64,000 nucleotides of DNA from contig JAAZYX010000033.1 of the NCBI GenBank assembly GCA_014239435.1, positions 150,871 to 214,870 on the forward strand, written 5' to 3'. The notes beneath the pieces were generated by a model. That model ran no database searches and was not told the DNA's origin. It saw only the letters and a program-made list of their open reading frames with translations. The position numbers and the translations under genes are program-made. The DNA comes from Fidelibacterota bacterium. Lineage in GTDB: Bacteria; Fidelibacterota; Marinisomatia; Marinisomatales; TCS55. Positions 16,114 through 25,738 of the stretch are shown here, piece by piece. Numbering within the stretch: position 1 is the first letter of the stretch; each line of letters begins with the position of its first letter.

Positions 16114-16969
16114 GGACTACCTCCTTTTCGGTTACATTACCGATTTCCTTAATTTTAGTGGTGACTTCTTCAATAATATTATCCGGTGTAGAAGCGCCCG
16201 CAGAAATTCCGACCAATTCAATATCTTTAAACCAGTCTGAATCCAAATCTGTTGCGCAGGTTACTTGGTAAGATTTTTTATTCCGTTCTAATGCAAGCTG
16301 TGTCAGTCGTTTGGAATTGGCGCTCGTAAATGATCCAATAATAATCATGATGTCGCACTGCTCAGCCAATTCCTTGATTTGCGATTGATTCCGCTTCGTT
16401 GGGAAACAGATAGTATTCACAAACCTTAAATCAAAAACTTTGGTCATTAAAATATTAATAATATCCTGAACATTTTCAATAGTCTGGGTTGATTGGCTGA
16501 CAACACCCGCTCGTTTCATTTTACGCAAAGCATTCGCCTCCTCCGGTGTTGCGACAATGGTCGGATTTTTAACCTGACTTGCTATACCAACAACTTCATC
16601 GTGTCCATGATCACCGACAATGATAATCCGTCTTCCCTCTTGTTCGAGCTGAATAACTTCATCATGAATTTCTTTAACAAGAGGGCAGGTAGCGTCAACT
16701 ATATTCATTTGCTTGTTTTTTGCCTCATCCCAAACGTCATTCGCAGTGCCGTGAGCACGAAACAGAATTGGTTTCCCATCTGGAACATTTTCGAGAGACT
16801 CAACCACTTTTGCGCCGGCAGTATCTAAATCATTAACAACATTTTCATTATGAACAATATGACCGAGCATATACACATCACCATCATCCTCAGCTGTTTG
16901 GTACGCAAGATCCACTGCATCTCTTACTCCAAAACAATAGCCGGCATCTTTCGCGACTATTATTTTCAT
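16106..16969 (-). CDS. ispH: 4-hydroxy-3-methylbut-2-enyl diphosphate reductase
   Basis: A 287-residue iron-sulfur enzyme for the last MEP-pathway step, producing IPP and DMAPP. The three cluster cysteines are visible in [11 protein letters not shown] (Cys12), [14 protein letters not shown] and [22 protein letters not shown] supplies a substrate His, and [12 protein letters not shown] and SAGASTP are typical C-terminal motifs. It needs low-potential electrons, normally from ferredoxin or flavodoxin. It is coupled to nrnA by an ATGA overlap and to pdxS by an 8-bp overlap. Confidence 0.97.
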   Translation of the reverse strand: MKIIVAKDAGYCFGVRDAVDLAYQTAEDDGDVYMLGHIVHNENVVNDLDTAGAKVVESLENVPDGKPILFRAHGTANDVWDEAKNKQMNIVDATCPLVKEIHDEVIQLEQEGRRIIIVGDHGHDEVVGIASQVKNPTIVATPEEANALRKMKRAGVVSQSTQTIENVQDIINILMTKVFDLRFVNTICFPTKRNQSQIKELAEQCDIMIIIGSFTSANSKRLTQLALERNKKSYQVTCATDLDSDWFKDIELVGISAGASTPDNIIEEVTTKIKEIGNVTEKEVVHG

Positions 16970-17970
16970 CTTTCCGATCCATTTTGGGATGCGATTTCCG
17001 CCTTCGTTAATTCCAATACTTTCTGAATAACGTTATCCAAACTTCCTTTTACCACAGCACCGCACGCCAATTGATGCCCTCCGCCGCCCAACTTCAACGC
17101 AATAGAATTAACAATATATTTCCCTTTTGATCGAAAATTCACCCTACAGGAATTTTCATTTTCAAATATCATAACCGCCACTTCCACTCCATTGATCGCA
17201 CGCACCATATCGGTAAATCCATCCACATGTTTTCTTTCAGCGCCGACAGAAGCTACCATTTTTTCATCAATGGAAAACCAGGCCAATTCACCGTTACAGT
17301 CCAATTCAACATTATCTATCACTTTGCTGAACAGTTTCATTTTTTCCAACGGACGTGATTGATAAACGCCTTGATGAATTTTTGAAATATCAACACCGGC
17401 TTTAAGGGATTCAATGGCAATCTGGTGACACTTAATCGACGTATTGGAGTAGGCAAACGATCCTGTATCTGTTAATACAGCTGTATAAAGACCCTCCCAC
17501 ATTTGAACGGTAATCGGGTTTTTTTGAAACAGATTCAAATAATCATAAACCAATTCTCCGGTTGCCGCTACAGATGTTTCTACTACATTTATGGTGAAAG
17601 GCGAATTTTTCTGGATCGGGTGATGATCAATATTCAGCATTGGAATGTTTTTAGCGGAGAGTAATTCGCCAATTGTTTTCATTCGCATAAAATCTCCGAC
17701 ATCAAAAATAACAGCCAAATCAGCATTTTGAATCCATGCATCATCCGTGCCGGGTGTATAGCAATGAATAATATTACCTTTGTTCAGGAACTCATATTCT
17801 TCTGGAAGTTCTGAGGCTATAAAAATCCTGCAATCTTTATTGGCCTCTTTTAAATGATGATACATTGCCACGGATGATCCCAATCCATCTCCATCCGGCA
17901 TAATATGGGTTGTGATGACAATTGTGTCAGCACTTTCAATGGCATTATGAATATCGGTCCAGTTAATCAT
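16966..17970 (-). CDS. nrnA: Bifunctional oligoribonuclease / PAP phosphatase (DHH family)
   Basis: A 334-residue DHH-DHHA1 phosphoesterase of NrnA type. Metal-binding motifs are HIMPDGDGLGSS near residue 22, the aspartate in FDVGDF, and the signature NIDHHPI. The C-terminal DHHA1 domain ends in GGGGHQLACGA. NrnA degrades nanoRNA and can dephosphorylate 3'-phosphoadenosine 5'-phosphate. Length and motifs also fit related pApA/c-di-AMP-processing enzymes. It appears to be the first gene of the ispH-pdxST-dxs block, after a 68-bp gap. Confidence 0.88.
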   Translation of the reverse strand: MINWTDIHNAIESADTIVITTHIMPDGDGLGSSVAMYHHLKEANKDCRIFIASELPEEYEFLNKGNIIHCYTPGTDDAWIQNADLAVIFDVGDFMRMKTIGELLSAKNIPMLNIDHHPIQKNSPFTINVVETSVAATGELVYDYLNLFQKNPITVQMWEGLYTAVLTDTGSFAYSNTSIKCHQIAIESLKAGVDISKIHQGVYQSRPLEKMKLFSKVIDNVELDCNGELAWFSIDEKMVASVGAERKHVDGFTDMVRAINGVEVAVMIFENENSCRVNFRSKGKYIVNSIALKLGGGGHQLACGAVVKGSLDNVIQKVLELTKAEIASQNGSER

Positions 17971-18038
17971 GGGTACTGTTTATAAAAAGAGCATCAAATT
18001 TAAACTGAATTTGAATGATTTCCCTTTTGTATTCATCC

Positions 18039-18575
18039 TTATTTTTTCCACTGACGTTCACCTGTACCACCGGATTTATTTGACATTCTTGCCAATACAA
18101 ATAAATAATCTGACAACCTGTTTAAGTATTGTATGCATGTGTTGCTAATCTCTGTTCCAAGAACGTGTATCACGGATCTCTCAGCACGCCTACATACGGC
18201 CCTTGCCAAGTGAACCCGAGCCGTAAAATCATTGCCTTCCGGAATGATAAATTCTTTTAACGGAGGTAAAGACCCATTCATATCTTCTGTCACTTTTTCC
18301 AATGCTTCTATCCGCTCAAATTTTAATAAGGAAATACTGCCGTCCGGCATGGATAATTCACCACCGAGATTTAACAGGTCGTTCTGAATTTCAGTTAATT
18401 CAATTTCCCATTCTAAAACTGTTACAACAGTTTTCGCATTACCGATAAATGCATTCAGTTCATCTACTTCACCGATCGCACATATTCGCGGATCTGTCTT
18501 TGAAACTCGGGATCCATCTGCGAGTCCTGTTGTCCCTTGATCTCCGGACTTTGTTATTACCTTAGATATTCTCAT
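18039..18575 (-). CDS. Cob(I)alamin adenosyltransferase, PduO type
   Basis: A 178-residue ATP:corrinoid adenosyltransferase that makes coenzyme B12 and can load it on acyl-CoA mutases. The N-terminal ITKSGDQGTTGLADGSRV phosphate loop, the GEVDELNAFIG motif, the ARAVCRRAER helix and NRLSDYLFVLAR are all diagnostic. I use the ATG at 18575 (MRISKVITK), which forms an ATGA overlap with the nhaD stop. An upstream in-frame start would lie inside nhaD. The acyl-CoA mutase at 9479-11140 is a likely client. Confidence 0.94.
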   Translation of the reverse strand: MRISKVITKSGDQGTTGLADGSRVSKTDPRICAIGEVDELNAFIGNAKTVVTVLEWEIELTEIQNDLLNLGGELSMPDGSISLLKFERIEALEKVTEDMNGSLPPLKEFIIPEGNDFTARVHLARAVCRRAERSVIHVLGTEISNTCIQYLNRLSDYLFVLARMSNKSGGTGERQWKK

Positions 18576-20023
18576 GGCAGAAAAATTACACTCCAAATAA
18601 TATAGAGCGGGAATAGTATTAGAAGCGAATACCGGAAAAAATACCCAAAGAAACTCGGCATTTGAATCCCTCCCGATTCCGCTATTGACTTCACCATAAA
18701 ATTAGGCGCGTTTCCGATGTAGGTATTTGCGCCCATAAACACAGCGCCAGCTGAAATTGCCAATAATGTATTATGGTAGGCATCCATGAGCTCTTCAGCA
18801 CCAAACCCTGTAGAATTAAAAAAGACGAGATAGGTTGGAGCATTATCCAAAAAGCTAGATAGAATGCCTGTCAGCCAGAAATACATCATATTTACTGGAC
18901 CGTTTTCGCTGGAAAGTAGTTGAATCAAAAATGCCAATGATCCGTTTTCCCCAGCTTTCAGTATAGCTATTGCCGGAATGATGGTAATAAAAATACCTGC
19001 AAACAGTTTAGCAACTTCCTTAATCGGTGCCCATGTGAATTCATTTGCCTCGCGAATAGAGTGACTGGTAATCTTCAAACTTAGCAGTGTAATTGCTATT
19101 AGAAGCAGGTCTCGTACTATATTTTGTAATTCTAGGTAAACGCCGCCAAGCACAAAAGTTGAAACCGGATTCCAAAATCCACTAAGGATTACAGAACCCA
19201 AGATTCCACCGAGAAGCATAAAATTAATTCCTCCATCAATTTTTAACTTTTCCATATTTTCAGGATTCAATGTTGGAGGAACGGGTTCTTTATAATAATA
19301 AAAGGAATCGAGGCCAAAATAAATAATCAGCAGCGACCCAGCCATAAATAACATCGGGAAAAACATGGCGGAAGTCGTCCAGAAAAAATCCACTCCCGCT
19401 AAAAACCCTAAAAAAAGCGGCGGATCTCCGAGAGGTGTTAATGCACCGCCAACGTTGGCGACAAGAAAAATGAAGAATACAATTGTGTGCACTTTAAAGG
19501 AGCGTTTTTTATTGGCCCTCATGAGCGGCCGTATGAGCAACATAGCCGCGCCAGTAGTTCCCATCCAACTTGCGAGAATAGTTCCGATTAACATAATAGC
19601 TGTATTGACGATTGGCGTGCCTACCAATGTTCCCGATAAGTAGATTCCTCCTGAAACAGTAAACAATGCCAATAACAGAAGTATAAATGGGATGAATTCT
19701 AAAAGACTTACATGAAGAACTTCAAAAACGGTAACACTCAACCCGATGCTGTCTGAGAAAACCATTCCCAATAAAAGGATCGCTGACCACAAAAAGGATA
19801 TTTTCCCATAATGGCGGTGCCAAAATCTCGTAGCAATAAGTGGAAACAATGCGATTGACAGAAGAATTCCCGCAAAAGGTATTGTCCAATAAATGGATAA
19901 AAGAGAGCCTTCCAAGTGATGAGCGGATCCAAGTTCGCCTGCAAAAACAAATCCGGTTAACAGTCCAATTATCATCGGTAGCCGCCTCAGAATTGATTTT
20001 GATTTATGTGTTTTCAGCTTCAA
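18572..20023 (-). CDS. nhaD: Na+/H+ antiporter, NhaD/ArsB-NhaD superfamily
   Basis: A 483-residue membrane protein with about twelve hydrophobic helices. The inverted-repeat ion-transporter features are visible: FLVANVGGALTPLGDPPLFLGFL in the first half, and SSFLDNAPTYLVFF with FMGANTYIGNAPNFMVK in the second. These match NhaD-like antiporters. An N-terminal hydrophobic segment ending in FVFAGELG may be a signal sequence. Located beside the Nqr genes and divergent from nqrM (61 bp), it probably works in the sodium cycle. Citrate or another anion as substrate is less likely but not excluded. Confidence 0.82.
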   Translation of the reverse strand: MKLKTHKSKSILRRLPMIIGLLTGFVFAGELGSAHHLEGSLLSIYWTIPFAGILLSIALFPLIATRFWHRHYGKISFLWSAILLLGMVFSDSIGLSVTVFEVLHVSLLEFIPFILLLLALFTVSGGIYLSGTLVGTPIVNTAIMLIGTILASWMGTTGAAMLLIRPLMRANKKRSFKVHTIVFFIFLVANVGGALTPLGDPPLFLGFLAGVDFFWTTSAMFFPMLFMAGSLLIIYFGLDSFYYYKEPVPPTLNPENMEKLKIDGGINFMLLGGILGSVILSGFWNPVSTFVLGGVYLELQNIVRDLLLIAITLLSLKITSHSIREANEFTWAPIKEVAKLFAGIFITIIPAIAILKAGENGSLAFLIQLLSSENGPVNMMYFWLTGILSSFLDNAPTYLVFFNSTGFGAEELMDAYHNTLLAISAGAVFMGANTYIGNAPNFMVKSIAESGGIQMPSFFGYFFRYSLLILFPLYIIWSVIFLP

Positions 20024-20084
20024 TTTATTTTTACCTGAATAAGAAATAAAATTAAAGGCTTAATTAATAAAGGGATAGCCATTT

Positions 20085-20327
20085 ATGGCAAGTGACCAAA
20101 ATTTTTTCGTAAACTTCAGAATGGACATTTTATTGGGAATGATTGTCATTGGTATCGCATTGCTGGGAATGGCTGTTGGACTGATTTTGAATGATAAACC
20201 CCTTCGGGGATCCTGTGGTGGCGAAAAAGGCAAAATCGTTATTGACGGTTTTGAAATGGACTGTCCTACTTGCGGCGGCGATGCGGAAAAATGTGAATCC
20301 AATCAACCTGAGACTCCCACCGCGTAA
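20085..20327 (+). CDS. nqrM: Na+-NQR maturation protein NqrM
   Basis: An 80-residue protein with one membrane helix (about 13-36) followed by RGSCGG and a second cysteine cluster (MDCPTCGGDAEKC). This layout of a helix plus four or more cysteines matches NqrM, formerly DUF539. NqrM is needed to insert the iron centre between NqrD and NqrE. In many bacteria nqrM follows apbE. Here it is on the opposite strand and its 3' end overlaps the apbE 3' end by 25 bp. The start is the ATG after a weak AGGGAT. Its middle segment differs from Vibrio NqrM, so the call relies on the motif and the location. Confidence 0.85.
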   Translation: MASDQNFFVNFRMDILLGMIVIGIALLGMAVGLILNDKPLRGSCGGEKGKIVIDGFEMDCPTCGGDAEKCESNQPETPTA

Positions 20328-21391
20328 ATCTGATCTTCTCCAAGATTCAATCCCGCTGATGACTGGATTTCAAATCCATCTGCAGTTTCTAAAACCCAGA
20401 TCGCCTCGTATCCGCTTAAGGATTCTATCAGCGAACTGCCTGCTTCAAATCCCATGACAAACAATGCGGTAGCAAGTGCGTCTGCATCCATGCATTTTTT
20501 TGTTATGACACTCACAGAAGCCAAACGATTTTCAATTGGATGGCCTGTGCGCGGATCGATTTCATGAGAATAATTTTTCCCTTTGTAAGTATGGAAGTTT
20601 CGGTAATTCCCTGATGTTCCCATAGACTGATTCAACAGGTAAACATATTTCCCCAATAATGTGCGCTCACCTGATTTTGTTTCAGGATGATCAATGCCAA
20701 TTTTCCATGAAGTATCATCAGATTTTAATCCGCGGCACCTGACTTCTCCGCCGATTTCGACTAGAAAATTAGCAATTTTCTTTTGTTTTAAATATTCACT
20801 TATCTGATCAACAGCATATCCCTTTGCAATGGCGCTAAGGTCTATTTGTAAATCCGGAAACACTTTGCTGAGCCCAGATGATGAAAGTGACAACTTTTCA
20901 GATCCTATTGTAGCCAGCGCAATATCAATTTCATTTTGTGTTGGTGGATGCCATTCTTCGCTTCGATTCCACCTATCAGGCCCGAAACCCCAAATAGATA
21001 CCAAAGGAAATATCGAAATATCAAACAATCCTTCTGTGATATTATGCCAAACTAAACTGCGTTCAACGACTTCCCGAAATTGTTTCGAGATTTGAAAAAC
21101 ACCTTTCCCGTTCCATCTGTTAAAACCGCTGATATCGCTTTCTATCATAAATGTGGACATTTGGCTGTTGATTTCTGCAAGCAATGAATCAATTCCGTAT
21201 TGAAAATTTTTCGATTTTTCGGGACCAGATAAAAAGTACTGAATTGTGTAGGTAGTGCCCATCGTTTTACCTTGTATCCGAATAGGCTGATCAGGTTTTT
21301 CGCAACCCGATAATAGCAAGGATATGACAAAAACGCCTTGCATAAGCAAGGCGCATAATTGGTTGAATTTAATTTTTTTCGTCAACATCAA
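20303..21391 (-). CDS. apbE: FAD:protein FMN transferase (ApbE lipoprotein)
   Basis: A 362-residue exported lipoprotein: Lys-rich start, hydrophobic h-region and lipobox LLLSGC with Cys30. The catalytic domain shows [48 protein letters not shown] and the FAD/Mg motif [13 protein letters not shown]. It attaches FMN through phosphoester bonds to threonines in NqrB and NqrC, whose SGAT acceptor sites are both present downstream of the same promoter. It overlaps the nqrF stop (ATGA), so it closes the operon. Confidence 0.96.
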   Translation of the reverse strand: MMLTKKIKFNQLCALLMQGVFVISLLLSGCEKPDQPIRIQGKTMGTTYTIQYFLSGPEKSKNFQYGIDSLLAEINSQMSTFMIESDISGFNRWNGKGVFQISKQFREVVERSLVWHNITEGLFDISIFPLVSIWGFGPDRWNRSEEWHPPTQNEIDIALATIGSEKLSLSSSGLSKVFPDLQIDLSAIAKGYAVDQISEYLKQKKIANFLVEIGGEVRCRGLKSDDTSWKIGIDHPETKSGERTLLGKYVYLLNQSMGTSGNYRNFHTYKGKNYSHEIDPRTGHPIENRLASVSVITKKCMDADALATALFVMGFEAGSSLIESLSGYEAIWVLETADGFEIQSSAGLNLGEDQIYAVGVSG

Positions 21392-22617
21392 AATTCATCA
21401 AATGCGATCATTTCCTTTTCCACTCCCAAATCATCCAGCATATTTTGAACAGCAGCAATCATCGGTGGCGGCCCACACAGATAATATTCGATTTCGGTTG
21501 GATCTTCATGATCATTTAAATATTCATCCAACACCACTTGGTGAATAAAGCCGGTTGAACCTTTCCAATTATCCTCCGGTAAAGGTTCAGACATCGCCAC
21601 ATGGAAAGAGAAGTTTGAAAAATCTTTTTCGATGTCAGTAAAATCTTTTTGGTAAAACATTTCTCTTTCTGATCTTGATCCGTACCAATACGATACTTTT
21701 CTGCTTGTTTTCTTGGTCTGAAATAAATCAAAGATATGGCTCCGCATAGGCGCCATTCCCGCTCCGCCTCCTATGTAAATCATTTCACGATCTGTTTCTT
21801 TTGCGAAAAATTCTCCATACGGCCCCGAAATGGTCACCTTATCTCCGGGCTTGAGACCAAAAATATAAGATGAAGCAATTCCCGGTGGAACGTCATTCCA
21901 AAGCGGCGGAGGTGGAGTCGCAATCCGGACATTCAACATGACTTTATTCCCTTCCGCGGGATGGTTCGCCATCGAAAATGCGCGGAAATTTGGTTCATCA
22001 TTATTGGCAATAAAATCCCATACATTAAATTTATCCCAATCAGGGTGATATTTATCTTCTACGTCAAAATCGGCAAATTTCAATCCAGCATATTCAGGAA
22101 TATCAATTTGGATATAGCCGCCGGCTGAAAAATTTAAATCTTCACCTTCCGGCAAGTCCAATACCAACTCTTTAATGAAAGTTGCAACATTATTGTTTGA
22201 GCGAACAGTACATTCCCATTTTTGGATATTGAATATTTCATCCGGTACATGAATGTTCAGATTCTGCTTAACTTTTACCTGACAAGACAGTCTCCAGTTT
22301 TCCTTAGCTTCTCCTCTGCTGATATGCCCCGTTTCGGTTGGTAAAATATCTCCGCCGCCTTCAAATACCTGACATTTGCACATGGCACAGGTTCCGCCGC
22401 CGCCGCACGCTGAAGGAAGAAATACATTTTGGCTTGCTAAAGCCGACAAGAGAGTACCACCCGGCTGAATGTTGATTGTATTAGCAGAATCATCATTGAT
22501 GGTGATGGCAACCTCATCTTGTGGAAGTAAATGAGATTGAGCAATATTCAGAATGACAACCAACAAAAGAATGACACTGGTAAAAACCAGTATTCCTGCT
22601 ACAGCAGTTTCAAGCAT
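21388..22617 (-). CDS. nqrF: Na+-translocating NADH:quinone reductase subunit F
   Basis: A 409-residue electron-entry subunit. An N-terminal membrane helix (about 7-25) is followed by a 2Fe-2S ferredoxin domain with Cys71, Cys77 and Cys80 in [10 protein letters not shown] and Cys112 in RLSCQVKV. After it come an FAD domain (RAFSMANHP is the RxxS-type flavin motif) and an NADH-binding domain ([17 protein letters not shown]). It oxidises NADH and passes electrons to the 2Fe-2S and FMN centres. TAATG overlap joins it to nqrE. Its own NADH site matters here, because the adjoining complex I genes lack theirs. Confidence 0.98.
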   Translation of the reverse strand: MLETAVAGILVFTSVILLLVVILNIAQSHLLPQDEVAITINDDSANTINIQPGGTLLSALASQNVFLPSACGGGGTCAMCKCQVFEGGGDILPTETGHISRGEAKENWRLSCQVKVKQNLNIHVPDEIFNIQKWECTVRSNNNVATFIKELVLDLPEGEDLNFSAGGYIQIDIPEYAGLKFADFDVEDKYHPDWDKFNVWDFIANNDEPNFRAFSMANHPAEGNKVMLNVRIATPPPPLWNDVPPGIASSYIFGLKPGDKVTISGPYGEFFAKETDREMIYIGGGAGMAPMRSHIFDLFQTKKTSRKVSYWYGSRSEREMFYQKDFTDIEKDFSNFSFHVAMSEPLPEDNWKGSTGFIHQVVLDEYLNDHEDPTEIEYYLCGPPPMIAAVQNMLDDLGVEKEMIAFDEF

Positions 22618-23228
22618 TATAAATCAATGCCCGAAAATGCCATGAATGCCATTGAAAGCAAACCAGTGAGAAGCATTGTAATCCCTAACCCTTTTAAATG
22701 TACCGGCACGTGGGAATATCGCAGCTTGTATCGAATGGAAGCCATGGAAGCAATTGCAAGGAACCACCCTAGGCCGGATCCAAAACCAAAAACAGTGGAT
22801 TCCATAAATGTATAATCTCTTTCAACTAAAAATAGGGACCCTCCCAAAATCGAACAATTCACAGCAATTAGCGGTAGAAATATCCCAAGATTGTGGTAAA
22901 GCTTCTGCGAAAACCGATCCAATATCATTTCTACAAGCTGTACCATTGCCGCTATAACCGAAATAAATACAATAAAATTTAGATAGCTTAAATCTACATC
23001 AGGAAGTCCTGCCCACGATAGAGCACCCTTTTCTAAAAAAAAGTGATGAATAGCCCAGTTTGCCGGCGCAGTAATAGTCAGCACAAATGTAACAGCCAGT
23101 CCGAGTCCAATACTGGTATCCACTCTTTTAGAAATCGCCAAGAAAGAACACATCCCAAGGAAATAAGCAAGGAGGATATTTTCAATAAATATCGCTTTGG
23201 TTGCTAAACTGATATAATGTTCTAACAT
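22617..23228 (-). CDS. nqrE: Na+-translocating NADH:quinone reductase subunit E
   Basis: A 203-residue integral membrane subunit with six predicted helices. The two conserved intramembrane cysteines are visible: Cys27 ([10 protein letters not shown]) and Cys125 (AVNCSILGG). With the pair in NqrD they hold the 2Fe-2S centre in the core of the pump. Length and topology are normal. It is joined to nqrD and nqrF by TAATG/stop-start overlaps, as in Vibrio. Confidence 0.98.
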   Translation of the reverse strand: MLEHYISLATKAIFIENILLAYFLGMCSFLAISKRVDTSIGLGLAVTFVLTITAPANWAIHHFFLEKGALSWAGLPDVDLSYLNFIVFISVIAAMVQLVEMILDRFSQKLYHNLGIFLPLIAVNCSILGGSLFLVERDYTFMESTVFGFGSGLGWFLAIASMASIRYKLRYSHVPVHLKGLGITMLLTGLLSMAFMAFSGIDL

Positions 23229-23854
23229 CAGGATTCCTCAATTTTCCCCAGCGACCGCTGCACCCAAATGATGAGACCGAGAATAATAAATGCGCCAGGC
23301 GACAACACCATTAAACCGTTATTTTCGTATCCCATTCCATATAGCCATTGGGGCACGACGGAAAAGCCCAACAATGATCCGCTACCAAGGATTTCTCTGA
23401 AAGCAGATACGCCAACCAGAATCAATCCATATCCTAACGCATTTCCCAAACCATCGAAAAACGCTTTTCCGGGAGGATTTTGCGTCGCAAAAGCTTCTGC
23501 ACGCCCCATCACGATACAATTGGTTATAATGAGGCCAACAAATACCGAAAGCTGTTTGCTCATATCATACATATATGCGCGCAAAACTTGATCCGTTAAA
23601 ATCACCAATGAGGCTATGACAGCTAGCATAACAATAATTCTCACACGGGAAGGAATAAAAGACCGCAAAAGAGATAAAATGGTATTGGACATGGTTAACA
23701 CAAATACAACAGCAGCGGACATGACAAGCGCAGTATCCATCTTTACGGTGACGGCAAGAGCAGAACAAATACCGAGCACTTGAAGTGTAATCGGATTATT
23801 ATTCATCAACGGATCTTTAATAACTTGACGTGATTTTTTATCCAATAAAGCCAT
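23228..23854 (-). CDS. nqrD: Na+-translocating NADH:quinone reductase subunit D
   Basis: A 208-residue membrane subunit homologous to NqrE, with about six helices. The paired cysteines are Cys30 ([10 protein letters not shown]) and Cys113 ([14 protein letters not shown]). These supply half of the ligands for the NqrD/E 2Fe-2S centre. The [15 protein letters not shown] and [11 protein letters not shown] segments are characteristic and separate it from NqrE and from RnfA/E. Coupled to nqrC and nqrE. Confidence 0.98.
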   Translation of the reverse strand: MALLDKKSRQVIKDPLMNNNPITLQVLGICSALAVTVKMDTALVMSAAVVFVLTMSNTILSLLRSFIPSRVRIIVMLAVIASLVILTDQVLRAYMYDMSKQLSVFVGLIITNCIVMGRAEAFATQNPPGKAFFDGLGNALGYGLILVGVSAFREILGSGSLLGFSVVPQWLYGMGYENNGLMVLSPGAFIILGLIIWVQRSLGKIEES

Positions 23855-24570
23855 TATAATTGATCTCCCGCCGCAATCCGCTTTAAAAACGGTTCATATT
23901 TTTTAAGGTCGCTCAAAAGAAAATTGGTTAGTCCTTTTCCTGTCATTGTTGCGCCGGAAATTCCATCAACTTGATGCTGTACGGTTTTCGATTCTCCATC
24001 CACCACACCGCGAACTACAGCAATGCTGACTAGTGTTCCATCATCACTAAACAACGATTTTCCCTTAAAATTATCGGTGAACCATCTTTTGTCAACTTCG
24101 CCGCCAAGTCCCGGCGTTTCACCATGCTTATAAAAGGTGATTCCTTTTACCGTTTTGCCGTCAGGATGAATAGCCAAATACCCATACAAAGTTGACCACA
24201 ATCCCTTCCCGGAAATTGGGATTGCGTACCCTTCGCACACCTCACCTTTAAATTTAAGAAAGACAGGAAAAAGCTTATCCTCATCTTCATCATTAATATT
24301 GGCAGGAACAATTCCTTCGGCAAGCGAACCATCTTGTTGAACAACAATACCGCGAATGAAATTCGTGAATAAATACTGTACATCGTTTACGGTCCACGGA
24401 ATTTCCGGGTTTTCTTCAAATTCGAGAGCTCTCAATATATTTTTCTGAATATCGATATTCATATTGAGTTCCTGCCGCTCTTTGAGTGTGGTCGCTGCAA
24501 TTGACAAAAGAAACCCGAGGACAACGGTAATAATGGCAGTGAAAAAAAGTGTGTATGCGTTACTTCGCAT
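23854..24570 (-). CDS. nqrC: Na+-translocating NADH:quinone reductase subunit C
   Basis: A 238-residue subunit with an N-terminal helix (about 7-27) and a periplasmic FMN-binding domain. The FMN acceptor motif SGAT is at residues 205-208 in DGISGATMT, with Thr208 as the attachment residue. [12 protein letters not shown] is the other conserved motif. ApbE, encoded at the end of the operon, should load the FMN. It starts inside the 3' end of nqrB. Confidence 0.97.
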   Translation of the reverse strand: MRSNAYTLFFTAIITVVLGFLLSIAATTLKERQELNMNIDIQKNILRALEFEENPEIPWTVNDVQYLFTNFIRGIVVQQDGSLAEGIVPANINDEDEDKLFPVFLKFKGEVCEGYAIPISGKGLWSTLYGYLAIHPDGKTVKGITFYKHGETPGLGGEVDKRWFTDNFKGKSLFSDDGTLVSIAVVRGVVDGESKTVQHQVDGISGATMTGKGLTNFLLSDLKKYEPFLKRIAAGDQL

Positions 24571-25735
24571 ATCTTAACCGCCGAGCTTTCATGTGGGCCT
24601 GTATAACAAAATAATCAATAAGAGGCGCAAATGCATTCATGAGTAAAATTGCTAACATCGTGCCTTCTGGGTACGCCGGATTTATGGATCGAATTATAAC
24701 CGTTAAACTTCCTATCAGGATTCCATAAATCCATCTTCCCCTATTTGTATGCGCAGATGTTACCGGTTCTGTTGCCATAAATACGACGCCAAACATAAAT
24801 CCGCCCATCACAAGATGATAATGCGCTGGGAGCGTCAACATTGTGTTGGAGGATAATGGCGCCATAATATTGGTAAGAATTGCGGTTCCGGTCAGTCCAA
24901 TCAATGCGCCAGCCATAATCCGCCACGAGGCGATTTTGGTTACAATCAGGAATAGGGCGCCGATCAGGATTAGTATTTTATTGGTTTCACCGATTGAGCC
25001 CGGAATGGTGCCCATCACCATATTCCACCATGAAAAATCAAATTGACTTACAGAGTTTAACAGCGTCACCGCATTAGCATTTTCTATCACGGCAGGAACA
25101 GCTAGGGCAGTTGCGCCGGAGAATCCGTCCGGAGCTGAAACCCAAACCTTTTCACCGGATATGTGTGTTGGATGTGAAAAAAATATAAACGCACGCGCCA
25201 CCAACGCCGGATTGAAGATATTGTATCCAACACCTCCGAAAATTTCTTTCCCGATCACAATACCGAATGTGGTTGCTAGTGACACCTGCCACAGCGGAAT
25301 GGTTGGGGGCATCACCAAAGGAATCAACGTGCAGGTTACAAGGAATCCTTCATAAATATCGTGTTTGCGAGTAACTGCAAACAATACTTCCCAAATACCG
25401 CCTGTTATAAACGTAACTGCAATGATCGGAAAAATGAATCCCATACCAAATATGAAATTTTGAAAAACGGACCGTTCAACACCGTGAGCGATACCAGACT
25501 GAATTCCTATATTGATTGCGCCAAATATGTAGCAGGGAATCAAGGCGACCACCACCAAAATCATGACACGCTTTATATCAATGCTGTCTCGGATATGCGG
25601 TCCGGATTTTGTTTTTTCAGCTGTGCTGAATAAAAAGGATTCCGTTGCTTCGAAAATTGGATAAAATTTTTCCATTGAGCCACCGTCTTCAAAAGTGGGG
25701 CGAACTTTATTAATCATGGAATGAAGAAATTTCAT
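24560..25735 (-). CDS. nqrB: Na+-translocating NADH:quinone reductase subunit B
   Basis: A 391-residue membrane subunit with about ten helices, riboflavin and covalent FMN. The acceptor motif SGAT is at 206-209 (DGFSGATALA), with Thr209 the FMN site. The LIPLVMPPTIPLWQVSLATTFGIVIGKE region and NPALVARAFIFF are family hallmarks. It is probably the main ion-translocating subunit. Slightly shorter than the Vibrio protein. It begins 3 bp after nqrA. Confidence 0.98.
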   Translation of the reverse strand: MKFLHSMINKVRPTFEDGGSMEKFYPIFEATESFLFSTAEKTKSGPHIRDSIDIKRVMILVVVALIPCYIFGAINIGIQSGIAHGVERSVFQNFIFGMGFIFPIIAVTFITGGIWEVLFAVTRKHDIYEGFLVTCTLIPLVMPPTIPLWQVSLATTFGIVIGKEIFGGVGYNIFNPALVARAFIFFSHPTHISGEKVWVSAPDGFSGATALAVPAVIENANAVTLLNSVSQFDFSWWNMVMGTIPGSIGETNKILILIGALFLIVTKIASWRIMAGALIGLTGTAILTNIMAPLSSNTMLTLPAHYHLVMGGFMFGVVFMATEPVTSAHTNRGRWIYGILIGSLTVIIRSINPAYPEGTMLAILLMNAFAPLIDYFVIQAHMKARRLRYAK

Positions 25736-25738
25736 TCG

